From contig JBEKFZ010000126.1 in the NCBI GenBank assembly GCA_050013075.1, forward strand, positions 1-10,812: a stretch of DNA of 10,812 bases, read 5' to 3'. Shown here one piece after another: positions 1 to 6,338 of this stretch. Both the position numbers and the translations under genes were made by a program. This DNA comes from JBEKIK01 sp050013075. GTDB lineage: Bacteria; Planctomycetota; Planctomycetia; Pirellulales; Thermoguttaceae. Positions within the stretch are counted from its first letter, which is position 1. Each line of letters starts with the position of its first letter. The notes beneath the pieces are model-generated. The model was not told the DNA's origin, searched no databases, and was given only the letters and a program-made list of their open reading frames with translations.

Positions 1-217
1 GGGACCTCCTTGTCCTTTGCGTTTAACCACACAAAGTTTACAAGGAACCCCGTCCTGTTTTCACTATCAATTTCCATCATAAAATCTGCGAAAGTTCAGC
101 TATATATCCCTTCAAGATTCTTCGCTTCGCTCAGAATGACATTATTGTTTTTGGATAGGCTCTGAGACCAATTGTACCATTGGCATTTACATCGCTATCG
201 ATGAGCCGGACTCCGGC
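1..217. other. Left-edge intergenic sequence, no gene seen
   Basis: No open frame with coding character was seen here. At 114-141 there is a stretch built on two CTTCG units and flanked by ATTCT/AGAAT, which could fold into a small hairpin. It resembles a word I remember as a dispersed intergenic repeat in several bacterial groups, but I cannot check that here. Two short inverted repeats lie against the 3' end of the sugar kinase gene and are listed separately. Confidence 0.5.
190..217 (-). terminator. Two tandem small hairpins after the kinase stop codon
   Basis: Immediately beyond the kinase stop codon in the minus direction lies GCCGG-AGT-CCGGC (205-217). CATCG-ATAG-CGATG (190-203) follows, sharing little or no spacer with it. 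Both stems are 5 bp. There is no T-run after either, so this is at best a weak or factor-assisted 3' end rather than a canonical intrinsic terminator. Confidence 0.35.
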
Positions 218-1120
218 CTAAAAGCCAAGCATTCGCTTATACTCCGCCATCCGTTTATCGATGTCTTCGCGGTTGATGATCTTCAGCCGCTCGAGGCTGA
301 AATCCTCCACGGTGAAACTGGCCGTGAGAATGCCGTAGGCCATGGCTTTTTTGAGCGTTTTGGGATCGAAATTATCCTGCTCGGCCAGGTAGCCCATCAT
401 TCCGCCGGCAAAACTGTCGCCGGCCCCGGTCGGATCGACCACTTCGGGCGTGGGATAAGCAGGCAGGACGTATGTTTCGTGTTGGCTGAAGAACATCGCA
501 CCGTGCTCGCCCTTTTTGATGACCACGAAACTCGGGCCCAACTGGCGGACCGCGTGGCCTGCCCGCACCAGGTTGTCGATGCCCGTAAGCAGCCTGGCTT
601 CACTGTCGTTGAGCACCAAGCCGTCGATGCGCTTGAACAACTCCCGCAATTCCTTATGCTCGGTGCGAATCCATAAGTCCATGGTGTCGGCCACTACTAG
701 CGACGGGCCCGTGCATTGATCGAGCACTTTCATTTGCAGTTTGGTCGAACCGTTGGCCAAAAACAGGAACTTGCAGCGGCGATAGGATTCCGGCAGCACC
801 GGGTCGAACTGATTCATCACGTTTAACTGGATGTCGAGCGTTTCCCGATCGTTCATATTGGCCGCGTACTTGCCGCGCCAACGGAACGTTTTCCCTCCGC
901 GGATGATCTGCAATCCGGTGGTATCGATGCCCCGGGCCTTTAGCAAATTGGTATGTTCGCAAGGCCAATCCTCGCCGACCGCGCCGGCCAGCCGCACCGA
1001 CGTGAAATAACTGGCCGCATAAGAAAAATATACCGCCGAACCGCCCAAGATATTATCCCGGGTTTGAGTTGGCGTGACCACGCTGTCCAAAGCAACCGAG
1101 CCGACAACGACCAGGGGCAT
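218..1120 (-). CDS. PfkB-family carbohydrate kinase, substrate unknown
   Basis: A 300-residue ribokinase/PfkB-fold kinase that would phosphorylate a sugar or nucleoside hydroxyl with ATP in the cytoplasm. Visible features are the N-terminal VVVGSVALD strand, the substrate-side double glycine (GGSAVYFSYAAS, about 26-37), NDSEARLLTG (171-180), and the C-terminal signature VDPTGAGDSFAGG (228-240), in which Asp235 is the expected catalytic base and GAGD forms the anion hole. The DTMDLW segment (145-150) and the GGSA variant of the first motif recall a widely conserved bacterial PfkB subgroup of undefined substrate (from memory). The ATG is supported by AAGGA at 1130-1134, nine bases upstream. The gene lies 135 bases downstream of glnS on the same strand, so co-transcription is possible, but the spacer is repeat-rich. 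Length and motifs look intact. Ribokinase, adenosine kinase or fructokinase cannot be separated from sequence alone. Confidence 0.94.
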   Translation of the reverse strand: MPLVVVGSVALDSVVTPTQTRDNILGGSAVYFSYAASYFTSVRLAGAVGEDWPCEHTNLLKARGIDTTGLQIIRGGKTFRWRGKYAANMNDRETLDIQLNVMNQFDPVLPESYRRCKFLFLANGSTKLQMKVLDQCTGPSLVVADTMDLWIRTEHKELRELFKRIDGLVLNDSEARLLTGIDNLVRAGHAVRQLGPSFVVIKKGEHGAMFFSQHETYVLPAYPTPEVVDPTGAGDSFAGGMMGYLAEQDNFDPKTLKKAMAYGILTASFTVEDFSLERLKIINREDIDKRMAEYKRMLGF

Positions 1121-1163
1121 GAATGGAGTTCCTTGAAAGGGTTCAGGGTTAAGGATTCAAGTG

Positions 1164-1267
1164 AATTATCGGTTAACAGTTTTCAGTGAACAGTTTATCA
1201 TTCATCATTTATAGTTCAGCGTTTAGCATTTTAAATTATCCCCAATCCCCAATCTCTAATCTCTAAT
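1164..1267. repeat. Word-repeat spacer between pfkB-type gene and glnS
   Basis: The spacer is made of short degenerate words. It begins with GGTTAACAGTTTTCAGTG and its echo GAACAGTTT (1171-1196), then ATCATTCATCATTTAT (1198-1213). Four heptamers follow: CCCCAAT twice and CTCTAAT twice (1240-1267). The ACTGAAAACTG-type word is the reverse complement of one found in the two longer composite repeats at 6008 and 8602. The last heptamers overlap the coding end of glnS. Confidence 0.75.
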
Positions 1268-2956
1268 TTGCGCCTTTTCTATCTTCGCCCAGGTGTCTTT
1301 TAGCGTTACGGTGCGATTGAAGATAGGTTTTCCGGGCTTGGAATCGCCGCTGTCAACGCAGAAATATCCCAGGCGCTCGAATTGGAATCGGCTGCCCGGG
1401 GCGGCGATTTTCAAACTCGGTTCCACGTAACAATCGGAAAGCACTTCCAGCGAATTCGGATTCAAATTGGCGCGATAATCCAGACCCTCGGGCACGTCGT
1501 CCGGGTTGGGCTTGGTAAAGAGCGAGTCGTACAGGCGGACCTCGGCCTTTAAAGCGTGGGCGGCCGAAACCCAATGGATCGTGCCTTTCACCTTTCGGCC
1601 GTCGGGCGTGTTGCCGCCCCGGGTTTCGGGATCGTAAGTGCAATGCACTTCCAAAACCTCGCCGGTTTTAGGGTCCTTGACCGCGCCCGTCGAGCGGACC
1701 AGATAACCCCAGCGCAGGCGCACTTCCTGGCCGGGCGCAAGTCGATAGTATTTCTTGGGCGGCACTTCGCGGAAATCGTCTTGTTCGATGTAAAGCACCC
1801 GCGAAAACGGCACGGACCGCGTGCCCATCCGCGCGTCCTCGGGATTATTGACCGCCTCCATCTCTTCGACTTGATCCTCGGGATAGTTGTCGATGACTAG
1901 TTTAAGCGGATTGAGTACGGCCATTACCCGGGGCGCTCGCTTGTTGAGGTCTTCGCGCAGGCAATGCTCCAAAAGGGCGATGTCGTTGATGCCTTCGATC
2001 TTGGCCACGCCGATCCGCTTGCAAAAATCGCGGATAGCCTCGGGCGAGTACCCCCGGCGGCGCAGCCCGCAGATGGTGGGCATCCGCGGATCGTCCCACC
2101 CGCTTACATGGCCGTCTTTTACCAATTCCAAAAGCCGCCGCTTGCTCATCACCGTGTAGGTCAGGTTCAAGCGGGCGAACTCGATCTGTTGCGGGGCGTA
2201 AATTCCCAGCTCTTTTACGTACCAATCGTACAACGGCCGGTGGTTTTCAAATTCCAGCGTGCAGATCGAATGTGTGATGCCCTCGATCGAATCCGATTCG
2301 CCGTGGGTAAAGTCGTACATCGGGTAGATGCACCATTTATCGCCGCTGCGATGGTGCGTGGCGTGCAAGATGCGGTACATCACCGGGTCGCGCATGTTCA
2401 GGTTGGGCGAGGCCATGTCGATCTTTGCCCGAAGCGTGCGCGAACCGTCTGGAAATTCGCCCGCGCGCATCCGTTGGAACAGATCGAGGTTCTCTTCCAC
2501 CGACCGGTTGCGATACGGGCTGTTTTTGCCCGGCGTGGTCAAGGTGCCGCGATACTCGCGCATCTGGTCGGCGTTAAGATCGCAAACGTACGCCTTGCCG
2601 GCCTTGATAAGCTGGATCGCCCATTGGTAAAGTTGATCGAAATAGTCGGAGGCGTAAAACAGGCGGTTTTCCCAATCGAAACCCAGCCAGCGGACGTCCT
2701 CCATGATCGAATCGACGTACTCGACGTCTTCCTTGCACGGATTAGTGTCGTCGAAGCGCAGATTGCACTTGCCGCCGTAGTCCTGGGCTATGCCGAAGTT
2801 CAGGCAGATCGACTTGGCGTGCCCGATGTGCAGATATCCGTTCGGCTCGGGCGGAAACCGCGTATGCACTCGCCCGCCGTATTTGTTTGTCTTGAGATCT
2901 TCGTTAATGATTTCGCGGATGAAGTCGGTTGCGGCGGGAAAGCTGTCGGTGCTCAT
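1256..2956 (-). CDS. glnS: Glutaminyl-tRNA synthetase (GlnRS)
   Basis: Class I synthetase that charges tRNA-Gln with glutamine directly. At 566 residues it is close to the roughly 550-residue bacterial GlnRS. The Rossmann-fold catalytic domain starts with FPPEPNG (34-40) and the HIGH motif (43-46). LRFDDTNP (67-74) follows, and the second signature loop reads VMSKR (269-273). The C-terminal two-barrel anticodon-binding region runs from about 350, with typical segments such as SRVLYIEQDDF (385-395) and a late PIFNRTVTLKDTWAK (544-558). The ATG at 2956 has AAGGA ten bases upstream (2967-2971). A TATACT (2997-3002, minus) is a possible -10 box without a clear -35. Its presence implies direct glutaminylation of tRNA-Gln rather than exclusive reliance on the GatCAB route. 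The final residues QIRD and the TAG stop are encoded by a tandem ATTAGAG heptamer shared with the downstream spacer. Confidence 0.98.
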   Translation of the reverse strand: MSTDSFPAATDFIREIINEDLKTNKYGGRVHTRFPPEPNGYLHIGHAKSICLNFGIAQDYGGKCNLRFDDTNPCKEDVEYVDSIMEDVRWLGFDWENRLFYASDYFDQLYQWAIQLIKAGKAYVCDLNADQMREYRGTLTTPGKNSPYRNRSVEENLDLFQRMRAGEFPDGSRTLRAKIDMASPNLNMRDPVMYRILHATHHRSGDKWCIYPMYDFTHGESDSIEGITHSICTLEFENHRPLYDWYVKELGIYAPQQIEFARLNLTYTVMSKRRLLELVKDGHVSGWDDPRMPTICGLRRRGYSPEAIRDFCKRIGVAKIEGINDIALLEHCLREDLNKRAPRVMAVLNPLKLVIDNYPEDQVEEMEAVNNPEDARMGTRSVPFSRVLYIEQDDFREVPPKKYYRLAPGQEVRLRWGYLVRSTGAVKDPKTGEVLEVHCTYDPETRGGNTPDGRKVKGTIHWVSAAHALKAEVRLYDSLFTKPNPDDVPEGLDYRANLNPNSLEVLSDCYVEPSLKIAAPGSRFQFERLGYFCVDSGDSKPGKPIFNRTVTLKDTWAKIEKAQIRD

Positions 2957-3005
2957 GTTATAAGTTTCCTTATCGTACTCCGTTTAGATGATTGCTAGTA
3001 TAAAC

Positions 3006-3049
3006 TCAAACTGTTAGCACTATTAGTAGTACCGACGTTGTCAGTTTGA
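3006..3049. repeat. 8-bp inverted repeat upstream of glnS
   Basis: TCAAACTG (3006-3013) and CAGTTTGA (3042-3049) are perfect inverted copies separated by 28 bases. They lie just upstream of the possible glnS -10 box at 2997-3002. This could be an operator-like dyad or a chance match; there is no independent support. Confidence 0.3.
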
Positions 3050-3055
3050 TTAGTT

Positions 3056-3076
3056 AGGGCCATTTATGGCCCTTTT
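3056..3076 (+). terminator. Terminator-like hairpin with no gene to terminate
   Basis: AGGGCCA (3056-3062), loop TTTA, then TGGCCCT (3067-3073), followed by TTT (the T-run is TTTT if the last stem T is counted). It has the form of a short intrinsic terminator on the plus strand. No plus-strand gene lies upstream within the window, since glnS runs the other way. In the minus direction the stem is not followed by a T-run. It might insulate the PEP-CTERM unit from antisense or upstream transcription. Confidence 0.5.
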
Positions 3077-3218
3077 CCACCGCAAGCGGTAGTAAGCCCG
3101 ACGGCTAAACTGGCCGATTGTTCCCCTCCTCATACCCCGGTTGGGCCATTATTCGGCTGGTTTTCCCCGTCTATATGCTGGATTATTGAATTTTTTTGAG
3201 ATTGCCACACATAAATGA

Positions 3219-3246
3219 TTGACACACCACTTATATTTGGTATATT
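3219..3246 (+). promoter_or_regulatory. Sigma70-type promoter for the PEP-CTERM gene
   Basis: A perfect -35 hexamer TTGACA (3219-3224) is followed after 16 bases by TATATT (3241-3246) inside an AT-rich stretch. Transcription would start near 3253, giving a leader of about 200 bases before the ATG at 3453. Spacing is one base under the optimum. Both hexamers are good and orientation fits the only plus-strand gene nearby. Confidence 0.6.
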
Positions 3247-3294
3247 TATATTCAATTGCTCTATTTGTAAAAGCTAATAGAAGAGGTAGCGCCC

Positions 3295-3421
3295 GCATCT
3301 AAACGAAAACGTCCCGGTTGTAAGGACTGGTTTTCTATTGGATGCATTCTTCGGTCCGTGTGCTTAGGACCAAGCTCAATTTAAACGAATCAATTTCTGT
3401 AAGTGCGGAATAAATTTTCCG
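3295..3421 (+). promoter_or_regulatory. Structured 5' leader of the PEP-CTERM gene (three hairpins)
   Basis: The leader holds one long compound hairpin and two smaller ones. In the first (3295-3345), GCATCTAA pairs with TTGGATGC including one G-U. An AC/TA internal loop follows, then GAAAAC with GTTTTC, then GTCC with GGAC after a TG bulge. The apical loop is CGGTTGTAA. The second hairpin is GGTCC/GGACC (3353-3371, 9-base loop). The third is CGGAA/TTCCG (3406-3421), which ends 12 bases before the AAGGAG ribosome-binding site at 3434. The nested pairing in the first element is too extensive to look accidental. I compared it by eye with lysine and cyclic-di-GMP (GEMM-I) riboswitch cores and saw no match. 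It may act as an mRNA stabiliser, thermosensor or unknown riboswitch. Confidence 0.5.
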
Positions 3422-3452
3422 TCCTACTACAACAAGGAGAAACAAAAACAAA

Positions 3453-4076
3453 ATGAAAAAGTTAATTACAATTTGTATGGTATGTGTATGTGTGCTGTTA
3501 ACAACGGCGGCATGGGGTAATATCCTCAACTTCAGTTTCGATGAGAATGGCAACAACGCATATATCGTGAAGGATGACTTAGGTAACACCCTGCAAACCG
3601 GGTCGGTCGGACATGGAGTCAAAGCCGATGACTCTGGTAACACCAACTGCCCGATTTTGACCTTGTTCTACGGTGGACTCCCTGGTGAGTCTGATGCGTC
3701 TGATGGAGATATAAAGATTATGGAGCCTGGGACCACCACGATTAGTGACGTTTTGAGATTCGCCGGTGGCACCCTTTACGTATACTCCGATTTGCCCGAG
3801 GTGGGCGAACTACCACCTTTCGACCTGGCGGACAATGGAATTCCCACCGACGGAAGTGACCAGTGGCAGAGCACTGTGATTTCATTCAACGAAGAAGGAA
3901 CTGAGAATGGCTGGAACGGTCTGCACTATACGGCCGGGGTGGGCGATCCAGGATTTATCGAGGGTTATTCCAGCGTCAGCTACGTCTTCACCAGTGATGT
4001 GCCCGAGCCGGGTACGCTTGTGATGTTGCTTGGCCTGGTTGGAATGTTCGCACTAGGTTATCTGCGGCGCAAATGA
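3453..4076 (+). CDS. Exported PEP-CTERM sorting-domain protein
   Basis: A 207-residue secreted protein of unknown function. The N-terminus is a clear Sec signal peptide: MKK, a hydrophobic core at about 4-20 that contains three cysteines, and likely cleavage after AWG (22). The mature region (23-183) is acidic, rich in Gly, Asp, Asn and Thr and probably beta-structured, with SDVLRFAGGTLYVYSD (about 98-113) as a recognisable stretch. The C-terminus is a textbook PEP-CTERM tail: VPEP, a hydrophobic segment GTLVMLLGLVGMFALGYL, and terminal RRK. By family knowledge, such tails are cut by an exosortase at the membrane, and the proteins are often tied to extracellular polymer or envelope material. 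No exosortase lies in this window. AAGGAG at 3434-3439 is the ribosome-binding site, 13 bases before the ATG, which is rather far. The unit has its own promoter, structured leader and terminator and stands alone between two minus-strand synthetase genes. Confidence 0.94.
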   Translation: MKKLITICMVCVCVLLTTAAWGNILNFSFDENGNNAYIVKDDLGNTLQTGSVGHGVKADDSGNTNCPILTLFYGGLPGESDASDGDIKIMEPGTTTISDVLRFAGGTLYVYSDLPEVGELPPFDLADNGIPTDGSDQWQSTVISFNEEGTENGWNGLHYTAGVGDPGFIEGYSSVSYVFTSDVPEPGTLVMLLGLVGMFALGYLRRK

Positions 4077-4110
4077 GAGATTAGTGAATAATTTACACGA
4101 GACCGAAACA

Positions 4111-4148
4111 GGGACCATCCTGGCGGATAAAGGATGGTCCCTTTTTTT
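4111..4148 (+). terminator. Intrinsic terminator of the PEP-CTERM gene
   Basis: GGGACCATCC (4111-4120) pairs perfectly with GGATGGTCCC (4132-4141) around an 11-base loop, and seven T follow (4142-4148). It lies 34 bases after the stop codon in the correct orientation. In the minus direction there is no T-run, so it would not serve gltX. Confidence 0.95.
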
Positions 4149-4220
4149 GGCAGGGAAATATATTATCCCAAATCTTATTATTAATTCATATTTTACGACC
4201 AACGGTCGCGGCTTTATAAA

Positions 4221-4249
4221 TTGGGGTGGAAGTTCAACTTCCACCCCAA
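4221..4249. repeat. Perfect 29-base palindrome between convergent genes
   Basis: TTGGGGTGGAAGTT and AACTTCCACCCCAA are perfect inverted copies around a single C (4235). Read on the minus strand, the stem is followed by an AT-rich stretch (AATTTATAAA), so it could help end gltX transcription about 130 bases beyond the gltX stop. Its 25-base core (4223-4247) is related to the palindrome at 8937-8961, which suggests a dispersed repeat rather than a dedicated terminator. Confidence 0.85.
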
Positions 4250-4381
4250 CATATTTCTGTGCGGCCCAGGGGCGATAGGGTTTTTTCATCCGCAGGTAGC
4301 AGCAAGACGCGGCCGGGACCGAATACCAGGGGGCTGGGCGCCATTTTTAAAGGTTCCCGGCTCTGGTGTAATCCTAATAGG
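4250..4381. other. Remainder of the convergent spacer, nothing recognised
   Basis: This stretch between the palindrome and the gltX stop has small open frames in several registers. None has a ribosome-binding site, codon character or recognisable product. I see no structured element beyond short GC-rich runs. Confidence 0.5.
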
Positions 4382-5938
4382 TCACGCCCGTTCCAGAGTG
4401 CGGTCGATTCTGGCAAGGCAAGAGGTTTTGCCGAGGATGGCCAAGGTGTCGAACATCCCAAGGCCGGTCGATTTGCCCGTGACCCCCACTCGGACCGCGT
4501 GAATGATCTGGCCGATTTTTATTTGCCTCTCGGCCACGAAATCGTGCATCAGTTTTTCCAGAGTCGGAACGTCGAACGTTTCTAACATTGCCAGGCGGTC
4601 TTTGAAGTTCTTTAGCAACAAAGCGCCATCAGCTTTGCGAATGTGCTTGTCGAAAGATTTTTCGTCGTAGGGAATCTTTTCGTCAGGCAGGAAGAACTCG
4701 TCGAATTGTAGAATATCTCCGGCAACTTTCAACCGATCCCCGGCCGCGGCGACGACCGATTGAACTTTGTTAGCGACAATTTTGTCAACAGACGACATTA
4801 TCAAACCGGAGCGTTCTAAAAACGGCAGCGCCAAGGCGACCTTTTTTTCCAACGGCAGTTGTTGAAAGTGCCGTTCCTGGAAGGACCAGAGTTTTTTGGG
4901 GTCGAAACTGGCCGGGGCCTTGTTTACGCGCTCCAGGGAAAAAAGCTTGATTAGCTCATCGCGGGTAAAATTCTCTGTCTTGTCGTCCAGCGACCAGCCC
5001 AGAAGGGCGAGGTAATTGATAATGGCATCGGGCAGGTAGCCCACGGTCTTGTAAAAATCGACAATCACGGGATTGAAGGAATCGGAGTCCGTCGGGTGAC
5101 CGATTGCTTCGGCAATTTTCCGGCCATGCTCGACAAGCACGGCGAAATCGCGGTTTTTCAAGTATTTGTCCAGTTTTCGCTTGCTCAACTTATTCTTGCT
5201 GCCCGGCTCGGCCACAAAGGGCAGATGGGCGTATTGCGGCATGGGATATCCAAGCGCCTGAATCATAAAGACCTGCCGCGGCGTGTTGGAAAGATGCTCC
5301 TCGGCCCGGATTACGTGCGTGATCTCGAAATCATAATCGTCGACTACGTTCGCCAGGTGATACAAGCAGGTGCCGTCGGCGCGTTGGATTACGTGATCCT
5401 GCTCGCAGGCCCAATCGAATTCCACCCGGCCGCGGATCAAATCGTCCAGCGCCAATTTTCCTTCGCGGGGCATTTTCAGGCGGACCACGCTTTGGCGGCC
5501 TTGAGCCTCGAATCGGGCCCGCTCGGCGCGCGTCTCGGCCATGAACTGCCGGCTGTAGACAAAGGTCCGCTTTTCGGCCAAGGCAAGGTCGCGCTCGGCG
5601 TGAAGTTCCTCGGGCGTGGCGTAATCGCGATACGCATGGCCGCCGGCCAACAATTGCTCCACGGCGGCCCGATGGCGATCGGCCCGCTTGGATTGATAAT
5701 AAGGCGCATGTGGTCCGCCCACCTCCGGTCCTTCGTCCCAGTCGATGCCCAGCCACCGCAGCCCATCCAGGATCGGCGACAATGCCTGCTCGACGTTCCG
5801 TTGCTGGTCGGTGTCGTCGATCCGCAGGATAAACTGTCCGCCGTGCTGCCGCGCGTATAACCAGCAAAAAAGTGCGGTACGAACCCCGCCAATGTGAAGA
5901 TATCCGGTCGGACTGGGTGCGAATCGAGTGCGTGTCAT
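4382..5938 (-). CDS. gltX: Glutamyl-tRNA synthetase (GluRS)
   Basis: Class I synthetase that charges tRNA-Glu; with glnS present it need not mischarge tRNA-Gln. The N-terminus TRTRFAPSPTGYLHIGG fixes the start and holds the HIGH-type motif HIGG (15-18). LRIDDTD (38-44) follows. The YHLANVVDDYDFEITHVIRAEEHLSNT stretch (193-219) is typical GluRS. The KMSKS-type motif is KLSKR (250-254). After it, about 45 residues precede VGYLPDAIINYLALLGWS, compared with about 12 in E. coli, so there is an insertion of roughly 33 residues (within 255-299). That partly explains the length of 518 against about 470 for E. coli. The C-terminal helical anticodon-binding domain is present and the frame is open throughout. 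No Shine-Dalgarno is visible before the ATG; the upstream bases are a CCCTAAT-type heptamer word. A 134-base composite repeat lies about 70 bases upstream. Confidence 0.98.
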   Translation of the reverse strand: MTRTRFAPSPTGYLHIGGVRTALFCWLYARQHGGQFILRIDDTDQQRNVEQALSPILDGLRWLGIDWDEGPEVGGPHAPYYQSKRADRHRAAVEQLLAGGHAYRDYATPEELHAERDLALAEKRTFVYSRQFMAETRAERARFEAQGRQSVVRLKMPREGKLALDDLIRGRVEFDWACEQDHVIQRADGTCLYHLANVVDDYDFEITHVIRAEEHLSNTPRQVFMIQALGYPMPQYAHLPFVAEPGSKNKLSKRKLDKYLKNRDFAVLVEHGRKIAEAIGHPTDSDSFNPVIVDFYKTVGYLPDAIINYLALLGWSLDDKTENFTRDELIKLFSLERVNKAPASFDPKKLWSFQERHFQQLPLEKKVALALPFLERSGLIMSSVDKIVANKVQSVVAAAGDRLKVAGDILQFDEFFLPDEKIPYDEKSFDKHIRKADGALLLKNFKDRLAMLETFDVPTLEKLMHDFVAERQIKIGQIIHAVRVGVTGKSTGLGMFDTLAILGKTSCLARIDRTLERA

Positions 5939-5982
5939 TATAGGGATTAGGGTATGGACCGTGGAATATTAGTTTAGCCGCG

Positions 5983-6003
5983 ACTCGTAGGAGAGCGAGT
6001 TTT
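5983..6003 (+). repeat. Small inverted repeat upstream of gltX
   Basis: ACTCG (5983-5987) and CGAGT (5996-6000) are inverted copies around TAGGAGAG, with TTT following on the plus strand. The element lies within the probable gltX leader. The stem is short, so a role in attenuation is only a possibility. Confidence 0.3.
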
Positions 6004-6007
6004 ACCC

Positions 6008-6141
6008 GCATGTTTTGTTTAATTGCAAATTTCAAATTGCAAATTGAACAACCATATCACTTGCACGATTTTCGCTTTACTCCGTACTACGTACTTTGTA
6101 CTTTTTACTGAAAACTGATTACCGAAAACCGATCACCATCT
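6008..6141. repeat. Composite intergenic repeat, copy A
   Basis: A 134-base stretch whose words recur in the same order in copy B at 8602-8735. The order is GCATGTTTT, two ATTGCAAATT units, TTGAACAACCA, CACTTGC, CGCTTTACT, CGTACT/ACTTTGTAC, ACTGAAAACTGAT, GAAAAC and ACCATCT. Copy A continues to about 6186 with further ACCAT/CCATCTGCCA words. It lies 70 bases upstream of the gltX start, in the same relation to its downstream minus-strand gene as copy B. It has no coding capacity. Confidence 0.85.
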
Positions 6142-6198
6142 ACTATATACCATTTACCACCTGCCATCCACCGCCATCTGCCAATCCTACCTATCATG

Positions 6199-6322
6199 TT
6201 TTTCATGAGTGGGCAATAAATTGCCCACCCCTCACTGAGCGCTGTTCGCTGGCCATTTTCCATTGCCCACCCCTCACTGAGCACTGTTTTTTCATGAGTG
6301 GGCAATAAATTGTCCACCCCCC
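6199..6322. repeat. Cluster of GTGGGCAAT palindromes and direct repeats
   Basis: GTGGGCAAT-AA-ATTGCCCAC is a perfect palindrome at 6209-6228. A second copy at 6298-6317 has one change that leaves a G-T pair. The surrounding TTTTTCATGAGTGGGCAATA block occurs at 6199 and again 89 bases later at 6288. The right half, ATTGCCCACCCCTCACTGAG, occurs at 6220 and 42 bases later at 6262, each followed by C(G/A)CTGTT at the far end. The cluster lies just beyond the stop of the membrane-protein gene. Units are unequal and overlapping, so this is a REP/MITE-like cluster, not a CRISPR array. Confidence 0.85.
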
Positions 6323-6338
6323 TTACCGATCACGGTCC

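Noticed and set aside
1964..2998. Open frame of 344 codons on the plus strand
   Set aside because: It is wholly antisense to glnS, mirrors its codon pattern, and has no recognisable domain or ribosome-binding site.
3270..3375. Lysine or cyclic-di-GMP riboswitch in the PEP-CTERM leader
   Set aside because: A GAGGTAGCGC string prompted the idea, but the conserved cores and junction sequences of those classes are not found and the length is too short for the lysine aptamer.
4234..4461. Small ORFs between the PEP-CTERM gene and gltX
   Set aside because: They end inside the palindrome or overlap the gltX C-terminus, have no ribosome-binding site, and no coding character was seen.
5096..5860. Open frame of 254 codons on the plus strand
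   Set aside because: Antisense shadow of gltX, whose motifs and full length leave no doubt about the coding strand.
6199..6322. Possible CRISPR array
   Set aside because: Repeat units overlap, have two different periods and no uniform spacers, and no cas gene is present; palindromic dispersed repeats explain it better.
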